Of a DNA stretch of 5,388 bases, positions 1-4,895 are shown one piece after another. This DNA is from an uncultured Polymorphobacter sp. (lineage in GTDB: Bacteria > Pseudomonadota > Alphaproteobacteria > Sphingomonadales > Sphingomonadaceae): NCBI GenBank assembly GCA_937894055.1, contig CALDHQ010000027.1:1-5388 (forward strand), written 5' to 3'. The position numbers and the translations under genes were made by a program. How positions within the stretch are numbered: position 1 is the first letter of the stretch; each line of letters starts with the position of its first letter. The notes beneath the pieces are model-generated. The model was not told where the DNA came from. It was given only the letters and a program-made list of their open reading frames with translations, and searched no databases.

Positions 1-2
1 AG

Positions 3-287
3 TTCATCCGCCGCTTCCTGCTCCACGTCCTGCCGCGCGGGTTCCACCGCATCCGTCATTACGGTCTGCTCGCCGCCGCCACCCGCAAGGTGCACCTCGT
101 GCTTGCCCGCGAACTGCTCGGCGTTGTGCCTGAACCCGACGACGCTGGTCCCGAGCCGTCGACCGATCCGGGCCCGCCATGCCCCTGCTGCGGCGGCACC
201 ATGATCGTCGTCGCGACCTTCGGCCGCTGGGGCCAGCCGCGCGCCCCGCCAGCGCCGACGTCGCCGATCCGGGATATCGTGTCATGA
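3..287 (+). CDS. IS91-family (Y2) transposase, C-terminal fragment (5' end outside window)
   Basis: The open frame enters from the left edge and ends at TGA 285-287, giving about 94 residues. It begins FIRRFLLHVLPRGFHRIRHYG, the strongly conserved C-terminal block of IS91-family transposases (Y2_Tnp). A C-P-C-C-G-G pair, the usual C-terminal half zinc-finger, follows at about residues 60-65, and the product ends ...SPIRDIVS, similar to normal C-termini in this family. The 3' end therefore looks intact rather than truncated. Family knowledge: these are HUH/Y2 nucleases that move single-stranded DNA by a rolling-circle-like mechanism, recognise a 3' terminal hairpin, and can mobilise adjacent DNA. 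The catalytic HUH and tyrosine motifs lie upstream of the window, so activity cannot be judged. No accessory element gene follows it here. Confidence 0.88.
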   Translation, partial: FIRRFLLHVLPRGFHRIRHYGLLAAATRKVHLVLARELLGVVPEPDDAGPEPSTDPGPPCPCCGGTMIVVATFGRWGQPRAPPAPTSPIRDIVS

Positions 288-447
288 CCCGGCATGGCCC
301 ATCTGCCCAAATGGCCGCGCGACGCTTGCGCCGGCCAGCAGGGCGACATGTACCCAACGTCCGAAGGCGGCGCGCCCAGCGCATAACTCGCGGTGAAATC
401 AGCGTGAGAACCCGCACGGACCCACCCAAAATCGCCCGGTCCAAAGG

Positions 448-480
448 TTGTCGCGTGGTTCAGGGCAAACTCCGCGACAA
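448..480. repeat. 8-bp perfect inverted repeat, candidate IS91 terminal hairpin
   Basis: TTGTCGCG (448-455) and CGCGACAA (473-480) are perfect reverse complements separated by 17 bases. With G481 bulged out, GGTTGTCGCG / CGCGACAA(g)ACC extends the pairing. It lies about 160 bases after the transposase stop, on the side where IS91-family elements carry their hairpin-containing origin end. Assignment as oriIS is inference. The stem could also be chance or a transcript terminator without a U-tract. Confidence 0.3.
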
Positions 481-770
481 GACCTGCAACGGGCCAAAGC
501 ACAAATCCCCATAGCTCGGCGCATGCGGACCGCGGGTTCCTGCATGAGAGGCTTTCGTACGCAAGTGCGCCCGAAACCCTTCACCATTGCGGACGAAAAT
601 CGGCCCAGCTGCAACGCGCCCCAATGCGGTCGTTCCGTCGGCTGTAGCGCATCCCACAAGCGGGCATGCAGAAGTTTGCGACTGTCTCGGCGCGCAACTG
701 ATGCACCGCCTAAAGGTCGCGTTGAACTGCCGCTTGGCGGGCGCCCGTAAAACTCGTGCTTTCCCATCGT

Positions 771-787
771 CTCGGCGCAACACCGAG
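771..787 (-). terminator. Possible stem-loop just after the DUF4239 gene
   Basis: Read on the minus strand, CTCGGTG-TTG-CGCCGAG can form a 7-bp stem (one G-U pair) with a 3-base loop, starting 6 bases after the stop codon of the DUF4239 gene. The position suits a transcription terminator. No T-run follows, so it is not a classical intrinsic terminator. Confidence 0.3.
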
Positions 788-792
788 CCTTG

Positions 793-1614
793 TTATTCAG
801 TGCGTGCCATTTCTGCGGAAATCGACGCAGCAAGCGAGCGCATCGCGGTTTGATCGACTTCGATGAGTCCACGTCGTGGCCGGTCGAGATCGATGATGAC
901 GAACAGGAGCAGGACGATCAGCACGATCATGGCAGCCATCGTGCGAGGTGGCCGCTCTCCGGCCACACGGGGTGCGAAGCCCATCATCCATCCAAGAAAG
1001 ATGAAGGTAAGAGCGAGCAGGTACAGCACCGGTTCGGGAACGTGACGGTCGAGTTCTGCATCGCGATTTCCAAAGGCGTCGGTCATGTCGTTCAGCGCAT
1101 TCGTCACGGAAACCGTGGCTGGATTGGGATCCGTGCGCGCGATGGCGCTTGCAATCTCCCAGGTGCGCGCAAATGCCGCCTCGGCCTCCCCGCGCTTTTG
1201 GGCACGGGTGGCGTCGTCAACAAGGGTGACGGAACCCGCTTGCGCACGGATTGCCACATAGTGTGCAAGCGCCGCACGAACCTGTCTCCGGCCCGGTTCT
1301 GGCAGGAGATCGGTGCGAAGCCACGCCGTGCCGATGGCATTGGCCTCGGTCACCACTGCGGCGGAACGACTGTCGTACCTGCCAAGCGCCAGCGACAGGC
1401 TGAAGCCGAGCAGCAAGGCCATGAGGCCAAGAAGCGAGGCTTGCAAGGCAGAGATATGAGCCTTGCCTTCGGGAGTCGTCCGTTCGGCCCGTGCGCGTCC
1501 CGCAGTTGCGCCCAGGAAGATCGCAAGCGCCATGCAGACCAGCATCCCGATCATCAGGTAGGTCGTGTCGATGTTGTAGAGCACTTCTGGGCTACCATTC
1601 ATCTTAAGGTTCAT
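793..1614 (-). CDS. DUF4239 / bestrophin-like domain inner-membrane protein
   Basis: This is a 273-residue protein with four predicted membrane helices at about residues 20-38, 56-77, 194-214 and 226-243, and a soluble, mostly helical segment of about 115 residues between the second and third. Directly after helix 2 is RYDSRSAAVVTEANAIGTA, followed by WLRTDLLPEP. After helix 4 comes DLDRPRRGLIEVDQ. Both match the conserved blocks of the DUF4239 family, also annotated as bestrophin-like; the biochemical function is not established and channel activity is only suggested by that label. I chose ATG 1612-1614 because AAGAAGGA lies at 1627-1634 (spacing about 12) and an upstream 20-codon ORF ends in an ATGA overlap with it. 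A longer frame reaches 1740, but its extra 42 residues are Arg-rich, not membrane-like, and run antisense to and through the better-supported leader ORF. It sits between mobile-element genes, so it is probably accessory cargo. Confidence 0.82.
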   Translation of the reverse strand: MNLKMNGSPEVLYNIDTTYLMIGMLVCMALAIFLGATAGRARAERTTPEGKAHISALQASLLGLMALLLGFSLSLALGRYDSRSAAVVTEANAIGTAWLRTDLLPEPGRRQVRAALAHYVAIRAQAGSVTLVDDATRAQKRGEAEAAFARTWEIASAIARTDPNPATVSVTNALNDMTDAFGNRDAELDRHVPEPVLYLLALTFIFLGWMMGFAPRVAGERPPRTMAAMIVLIVLLLFVIIDLDRPRRGLIEVDQTAMRSLAASISAEMARTE

Positions 1615-1673
1615 GCCTGCGAGACATCCTTCTTCTCGACGACCTCTCGCGGCTTCATCATATCGTTGGCCAT
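1611..1673 (-). CDS. 20-residue upstream ORF translationally coupled to the DUF4239 gene
   Basis: ATG at 1673-1671 opens MANDMMKPREVVEKKDVSQA and ends at TGA 1613-1611, which overlaps the ATG of the downstream membrane protein as ATGA, a classic translational-coupling junction. A strong Shine-Dalgarno AGAGGA occupies 1680-1685 with a 6-base spacer, clearly better than the site in front of the membrane gene itself. Codons are strongly G/C-ending (GCC, AAC, AAG, CCG, GTC, GAG, CAG), as in neighbouring genes. I recognise no family. The peptide is hydrophilic and charged with no membrane segment. It may be a leader ORF that feeds ribosomes to the membrane gene, or a real small protein. A remnant of a longer upstream gene is possible, but the in-frame stop at 1716-1718 shows no extension. 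Confidence 0.45.
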   Translation of the reverse strand: MANDMMKPREVVEKKDVSQA

Positions 1674-1984
1674 CGGTAGTCCTCTCGATCGCGTGTGGGC
1701 GTAAGCAACAAGACACTAACGGAAAATCGCCGGCGGCCACGTCAGCCAGCGCCTACACCACGGCAGGGACGGTATCACGCTATTTTTCGCGAGACATCTC
1801 GATGACTCGCTTGCGGGCAATGGTCACGCGCTGCAAAGCTATATCCGGCAGGAATGGCAGGTTCTTGTCGGCACGGATCTGAAAGCGGTCAGGCAGGAAT
1901 CGGCCCCAAAGTCGCCTGCTGAAGACGCGCCTTGTCGTTCCCACCTTATCTCCCGCGGGCGTCCTGCTCGCCTGGAGAACGACC
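1674..1984. other. Divergent intergenic region between the DUF4239 operon and the integrase
   Basis: About 310 bases without a supported gene. It should hold the promoters of both the minus-strand DUF4239 unit and the plus-strand integrase, but I find no good -35/-10 pair for either. A minus-strand open frame of 68 codons (1780-1986) lacks a ribosome binding site and has no recognisable family. The only small structures seen are CGAGA-CA-TCTCG at 1790-1801 and a 9-base direct repeat GGCAGGAAT (1847-1855, 1892-1900), neither persuasive. Confidence 0.5.
1974..1978 (+). promoter_or_regulatory. Ribosome binding site of the integrase
   Basis: GGAGA lies 6 bases before ATG 1985-1987, a near-ideal spacing. 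It fixes the start of the recombinase gene and argues against an N-terminal extension with a core-binding domain. Confidence 0.7.
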
Positions 1985-2617
1985 ATGGGACATACGCGTT
2001 ACGAACCAACTTTTGACAACCGTCCGGCGTGGAACGCTGGCAGAGTGGTGGGTGCCAAGAGGCCGCTGAAGCCCAGAGATGTATGGGCAATTCGCTTCTT
2101 CCTTGAGCATGAAGGTCGCCTGCGCGATCGCGCCATGTTCGACTTGGCGATCGACAGCAAGCTGCGCGGTTGCGACGTTGTCAAAATCGCGATCGGCGAT
2201 CTCGTTAGCAATGGCAGCATCCGCAATCGGGCAACGATCATTCAGCAGAAGACCGGACGACCAGTTCAGTTTGAACTGCTGGAGCCCACACGGACCAGTT
2301 TGTTGAACTGGCTGGAACGGCGCGGTGGCAGCATTGACGATTATGCCTTTCCGAGCAGGATCGATCCCACCGGTCACATCAGTACCCGTCAATATGCCCG
2401 ATTAGTCGATGAGTGGATAACCGCTGTCGGTCTGCCCATACATGACTATGGCACGCACTCGTTGCGTCGGACGAAGGCAGCGCTGGTCTACAAGCGAACC
2501 GGCAACCTGCGCGCTGTCCAGATTCTACTCGGTCACACCAAGATTGAAACGACGGTCAGATATCTGGGTGTCGATATTGAAGATGCCCTGACGCTGTCGG
2601 AGCACACGGAACTGTGA
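1985..2617 (+). CDS. Compact tyrosine recombinase / integrase (catalytic domain only)
   Basis: This is a 210-residue phage-integrase-family protein. The full catalytic set is visible: R61 (KLRGCDVV), K89 (QQKTGRPV), H158 and R161 (HSLRR), H184 (LLGHTKIETT) and nucleophile Y193 (VRYLGV). It has only about 30 residues before the catalytic fold and no SAM-like core-binding domain, so it is about half the size of normal phage or island integrases. In length it is closer to FimB/FimE-type inverting recombinases and to solitary short integrases common on alphaproteobacterial plasmids and islands. Expected activity is strand exchange through a 3'-phosphotyrosine. The start is fixed by GGAGA at 1974-1978. 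A perfect inverted repeat begins 10 bases after the stop. No excisionase or relaxase is adjacent, and its target site is unknown. It appears intact and could be active. Confidence 0.93.
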   Translation: MGHTRYEPTFDNRPAWNAGRVVGAKRPLKPRDVWAIRFFLEHEGRLRDRAMFDLAIDSKLRGCDVVKIAIGDLVSNGSIRNRATIIQQKTGRPVQFELLEPTRTSLLNWLERRGGSIDDYAFPSRIDPTGHISTRQYARLVDEWITAVGLPIHDYGTHSLRRTKAALVYKRTGNLRAVQILLGHTKIETTVRYLGVDIEDALTLSEHTEL

Positions 2618-2627
2618 TCACCACAAG

Positions 2628-2656
2628 GGCGCACCTCCGCGTGACGGAGGTGCGCC
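2628..2656 (+). terminator. Perfect 12-bp inverted repeat behind the integrase (terminator-like hairpin)
   Basis: GGCGCACCTCCG (2628-2639) and CGGAGGTGCGCC (2645-2656) pair perfectly around the 5-base loop CGTGA, 10 bases after the integrase stop. This very stable GC stem most simply ends integrase transcription. The following bases TGTTCGCG form no U-run, so intrinsic termination would be weak. Its position also allows another role, such as a recombination site for the adjacent recombinase. Confidence 0.55.
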
Positions 2657-2727
2657 TGTTCGCGCTCAGACAAGTTGGTGCATTAGGCGCCCGAAAGCTA
2701 TCGATCGATGATGGGTTTCCTGGCAAA

Positions 2728-2752
2728 GCGACGCACACGTCTCCGCTTTTTT
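2728..2752 (+). terminator. Weak intrinsic terminator candidate with T6 tract
   Basis: A short stem GACG-CACA-CGTC (2730-2741), with possible outer GC pairs, is followed by CTCCGC and six T residues (2747-2752). It lies between two converging genes, the integrase (plus strand) and the MerR regulator (minus strand). The stem is short, and the T-run serves only plus-strand transcripts. Confidence 0.3.
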
Positions 2753-2762
2753 GACTACGCCA

Positions 2763-3533
2763 TCAATCGTGAGCCACAGCCTCGGCTGGGTCGGTGAGCG
2801 TCGCGATTAGCTCGCGCAGCTTCTTGCGTAGCAGGATTGCCATCAAGCGTTCGTCGATCGGGATAACTGCCTCAAGGAATGCGACGGCGTCTTTGACGGG
2901 GGCGTCCTGCCACCGCGCCGTATAGATCTGGGCGAGTTGGCGGACCAGACCGTCGAGTGCATGGTCGATGGTGGCCAGATGCGCCGGGTGATAGCCGCGT
3001 TCGCGCGTAGCTCCCGCCTGCTTGAGGCTGACGAAGCAGTCGACAATCTCGCTGTCGGCCTGCGAGATTCTGCGGCTCGCGCCGCTGCCGTGAACGGTGA
3101 TCAGGCCTGCCTCGGCGAGCTCGACAATCTCGCCCTCCGAGACATTCGGGCCGATGAGGTCGGCGACAGGTACTTCGCCCTGCCTCGGTGAACGTGCCCA
3201 GGCGGGCAATTCGTCGCGCACGCGGCGCAGCACCTGCTTTTGCTCGGGCGAGAACGCCGCGATATCCTCGCCGTTGAGGACGCTCTTGATCGCATTCAGC
3301 GACAGGAAATGCTCGCGTTGGAGCTTCTGGATCCACTGAAGCCGTTGCAGATGCTCTTCCGAATAGACCGCCATGTTGCGCCCCGAACTGACGGGCGGGG
3401 GCAGCAGCCCTTCGGCGATGTAGAAGTGGATCGCCTGACGGGTGAGCTGCGCCCCGGCGGTCAGGTCGCGCATCCGAAGTTGTCGCCGTGCGGTGGGCGG
3501 TCTGTTGTCCGTCAAGGGGGAGGGTTCTTTCAT
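2763..3533 (-). CDS. MerR-family transcriptional regulator
   Basis: This is a 256-residue regulator. The N-terminal winged helix-turn-helix spans about residues 19-88: LRMRDLTAGAQLTRQAIHFY, then IAEGLLPPP and YSEEHLQRLQWIQKLQ, the standard MerR pattern with an extended helix. Residues 125-168 (LIGPNVSEGEIVELAEAGLI ... RRISQADSEIVDCF) resemble a second, degenerate copy. The last 90 or so residues are helical, without the cysteine pattern of metal sensors, so an organic ligand is more likely. I start it at ATG 3531-3533. An in-frame TTG at 3567-3569 would add 12 residues but lies inside the palindromic operator. No strong Shine-Dalgarno precedes the chosen ATG, and the predicted leader is only about 10 bases. 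It is divergent from the thiolase gene, the usual arrangement for a pathway-specific regulator controlling itself and the neighbouring operon. The ligand is unknown. Confidence 0.9.
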   Translation of the reverse strand: MKEPSPLTDNRPPTARRQLRMRDLTAGAQLTRQAIHFYIAEGLLPPPVSSGRNMAVYSEEHLQRLQWIQKLQREHFLSLNAIKSVLNGEDIAAFSPEQKQVLRRVRDELPAWARSPRQGEVPVADLIGPNVSEGEIVELAEAGLITVHGSGASRRISQADSEIVDCFVSLKQAGATRERGYHPAHLATIDHALDGLVRQLAQIYTARWQDAPVKDAVAFLEAVIPIDERLMAILLRKKLRELIATLTDPAEAVAHD

Positions 3534-3549
3534 CAGCGCAGGAAAGCCT

Positions 3550-3576
3550 ATTTTGATCGAAAGTGTCAAGTGTCAA
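3550..3576 (-). promoter_or_regulatory. Predicted promoter of the MerR gene
   Basis: On the minus strand TTGACA (3576-3571) is a perfect -35. CAAAAT (3555-3550, 4/6 to TATAAT) follows after a 15-base gap, giving a leader of roughly 10 bases before ATG 3533. The -35 is part of the operator repeat, so regulator binding should directly affect transcription of its own gene. The spacer is shorter than the usual 17 bases. Confidence 0.45.
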
Positions 3577-3597
3577 ATGGCTATTGACACTTGACAC
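3563..3597. promoter_or_regulatory. 35-bp operator: four phased 7-mers in palindromic array
   Basis: The sequence reads GTGTCAA (3563-3569), GTGTCAA (3570-3576), 7-base spacer ATGGCTA (3577-3583), TTGACAC (3584-3590), TTGACAC (3591-3597). The two 14-base arms are perfect reverse complements, and each arm is itself an exact tandem repeat. Every element, including the spacer, is 7 bases, so the centres are strictly phased. It occupies the divergent MerR-thiolase intergenic region and overlaps both predicted -35 elements, as expected for the binding site of the adjacent MerR regulator. Typical MerR operators are single dyads between -35 and -10; this one is different. Confidence 0.85.
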
Positions 3598-3610
3598 ATA
3601 AGATCCTAAT
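3584..3610 (+). promoter_or_regulatory. Predicted promoter of the thiolase-lactonase operon
   Basis: TTGACA (3584-3589) is a perfect -35 and CCTAAT (3605-3610) a 4/6 -10, separated by 15 bases. The pair mirrors exactly the minus-strand MerR promoter about the palindrome centre at 3580. A short spacer of this kind is unusual for sigma-70. MerR proteins classically act by distorting badly spaced promoters, although those usually have 19-20 bases. Confidence 0.45.
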
Positions 3611-3624
3611 CATCGACGCGAACC

Positions 3625-3646
3625 AGGTGGAGCCCGAATGGCATGA
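3625..3646 (+). promoter_or_regulatory. Thiolase translation start with two-codon ORF (ATG GCA TGA)
   Basis: AGGTGGAG (3625-3632) is the ribosome binding site. The nearest ATG (3638-3640, 5 bases from GGAG) opens a frame of only Met-Ala-stop, with TGA at 3644-3646. The thiolase ATG (3643-3645) overlaps that stop as ATGA and lies 10 bases from GGAG. Ribosomes could start at either ATG, or re-initiate at the second after the minimal ORF. Confidence 0.4.
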
Positions 3647-4884
3647 CGACCCTCTATGTGGCAGGCGTTGCAATGACGAAGTTCGGCCCGATGCCTGGGT
3701 CAAGCGTCAGGTCGCTGACGGCGGAAGCGGTTGAGGCGTGCCTGGACGATGCGGGCGCGACTGCCGCCGATGTCGAAGCGGCCTATTTCTCGAACACGAT
3801 GCAGGGCGTGCTCGAAGGACAACTTTCGATCGCCGGCCAGATTGCGCTGCGGCACACAGGGATCGAGGGCGTGCCGGTCGTCAACGTTGAAAATGCCTGC
3901 GCTTCGGGTTCGACGGCCTTGTGGCTGGCCTGCCAGCACGTGCAATCGGGCGCCGCCGATATCGTGCTCGCCGTGGGCGTCGAGAAGATGGTATTCGATG
4001 GCGAAGCGCAACGCGCCGCTGTCATGCGCGCGTTCGAAGGCGGCATGGATGTGAGTGCGGGGGACGAAGCGCTCGATGCGTTGCTCGTCCTTGGCGCGGG
4101 AGTCGATGGGCCATCGGGTTCCGGCCACCGCACGAAGTTCATGGATATCTATGCCGCGCTGTGTCGTGCGCACATGGCCCGGTTCGGCACGACCCAGCGG
4201 CAACTGGCCATCGTGGCATCCAAGAACCACGACCATTCGGTCCACAACGAGAAATGCCATTTCCGCAAAGCCATGACGGTTGAGCAGGTGCTGGCGTCGC
4301 GGTCGCTCGGCTATCCGCTGACCGTCGCAATGTGTTCGGCGCTGTCCGACGGTGCGGCGGCGGTCCTGCTGTGCAACGAGGCGGGGCTGCGCAAGCTTGC
4401 GCGCCAGGCCCCGAAAATCATCGTCAAGGCGTGCGAGCTGACATCGGCAACGACACGCGAGTTTGGGGCATTCGACCAGCATGTGGCACGGCGTGCCGCG
4501 TTGGCGGCCTATGCGCGCGCCGGGGTCGGCCCGGACGACATCGATGTCGCCGAAGTCCATGACGCGGCGGCGTTCGGCGAAATCTTCATGACTGAACTTC
4601 TGGGCTTCTGCGCCATGGGCGACGGCGGCCCGTTGGCCGAGCGCGGCGAAACCCGCATCGGCGGACGCATCCCGGTCAATCCGTCCGGCGGCCTTGAATC
4701 AAAGGGCCACCCGATCGGCGCAACCGGCCTTGGTCAGATCTACGAACTGACGCAGCAGCTTCGCGGTGCCGCCGGTGCGCGCCAGGTCGGAGGTGCCCGC
4801 ACCGCACTTCAGGAAAACAGCGGCGGCCTGCTCGGCATCGAGGAAGGTGCCGCGGTCGTGACCATCCTCCAGCGCCAGAATTGA
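3643..4884 (+). CDS. Thiolase-superfamily protein, SCP-x / acetyl-CoA acetyltransferase-like
   Basis: This 413-residue protein spans a complete two-domain thiolase fold. The nucleophile is C86 in ENACASGS. The second-domain motifs are EVHDAAAFGE (H306), NPSGGLESKGHPIGATGLGQ (H356 of GHP) and the terminal QENSGGLLGIEEGA. The second catalytic cysteine of classical thiolases (C-x-G-G-G) is replaced around N392, as in SCP-x-like members, and the HDCF motif of SCP2-thiolases reads HDAA, so its cysteine is absent too. Family knowledge: members cleave or form C-C bonds on CoA thioesters (thiolysis, retro-aldol, acetyl transfer), and many need a DUF35 OB-fold partner. No such partner is visible here. 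It is cytoplasmic. It is the first gene of a likely operon with the SMP-30-family gene and divergent from a MerR regulator, suggesting inducible catabolism of a lactone-, aromatic- or steroid-like substrate. The substrate and reaction direction cannot be read from the sequence. Confidence 0.9.
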   Translation: MTTLYVAGVAMTKFGPMPGSSVRSLTAEAVEACLDDAGATAADVEAAYFSNTMQGVLEGQLSIAGQIALRHTGIEGVPVVNVENACASGSTALWLACQHVQSGAADIVLAVGVEKMVFDGEAQRAAVMRAFEGGMDVSAGDEALDALLVLGAGVDGPSGSGHRTKFMDIYAALCRAHMARFGTTQRQLAIVASKNHDHSVHNEKCHFRKAMTVEQVLASRSLGYPLTVAMCSALSDGAAAVLLCNEAGLRKLARQAPKIIVKACELTSATTREFGAFDQHVARRAALAAYARAGVGPDDIDVAEVHDAAAFGEIFMTELLGFCAMGDGGPLAERGETRIGGRIPVNPSGGLESKGHPIGATGLGQIYELTQQLRGAAGARQVGGARTALQENSGGLLGIEEGAAVVTILQRQN

Positions 4885-4889
4885 AGGAA
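4884..4889 (+). promoter_or_regulatory. Ribosome binding site of the SMP-30-family gene
   Basis: AAGGAA starts at the last base of the thiolase stop codon and lies 6 bases before ATG 4896-4898. It sets the start and supports co-transcription and tight coupling with the thiolase. Confidence 0.7.
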
Positions 4890-4895
4890 CGCGCC

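Larger units (their letters stand above)
288..792. other. Gene-free stretch, probably IS91-element 3' terminal region plus flanking DNA
   Basis: I see no convincing gene in these 505 bases. Long open frames exist on both strands, but they overlap each other, are Arg/Pro/Ser-rich in the manner of GC-rich non-coding DNA, lack good ribosome binding sites and resemble no family I know. The left portion probably holds the rolling-circle terminus (oriIS) of the IS91-family element. An inverted repeat at 448-480 is the best structural candidate. I could not place the exact element boundary, because IS91-type elements make no terminal inverted repeats or target duplication. Confidence 0.5.

Noticed and set aside
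399..872. Minus-strand open frame of 157 codons (and overlapping 460-783 and plus-strand frames)
   Set aside because: No ribosome binding site, Arg/Cys-rich composition with no recognisable domain, overlaps the end of the DUF4239 gene, and several frames are open at once, as is usual in GC-rich non-coding DNA.
790..1704. Plus-strand 304-codon open frame opposite the DUF4239 gene
   Set aside because: It is the antisense shadow of a protein with clear membrane helices and family motifs; its own product is Gly/His/Arg-rich with no domain.
1790..1801. CGAGA-CA-TCTCG inverted repeat in the divergent gap
   Set aside because: Only 5-bp arms; expected by chance in sequence of this length, and not placed on a recognisable promoter.
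1847..1900. Direct repeat GGCAGGAAT, two copies 45 bp apart
   Set aside because: Short, only two copies, with no array or att-like context.
1780..1986. Minus-strand 68-codon frame overlapping the integrase start
   Set aside because: No Shine-Dalgarno before its ATG, no recognisable family, and it begins inside the integrase start region. A decayed gene remnant cannot be excluded.
2700..2709. Palindrome ATCGATCGAT between the integrase and MerR genes
   Set aside because: Simple GATC/CGAT-type self-complementary sequence, common in alphaproteobacteria, with no associated signal.
3700..4560. Minus-strand 286-codon open frame opposite the thiolase
   Set aside because: Antisense shadow of a conserved enzyme, with Arg/His-rich product and no start signal.
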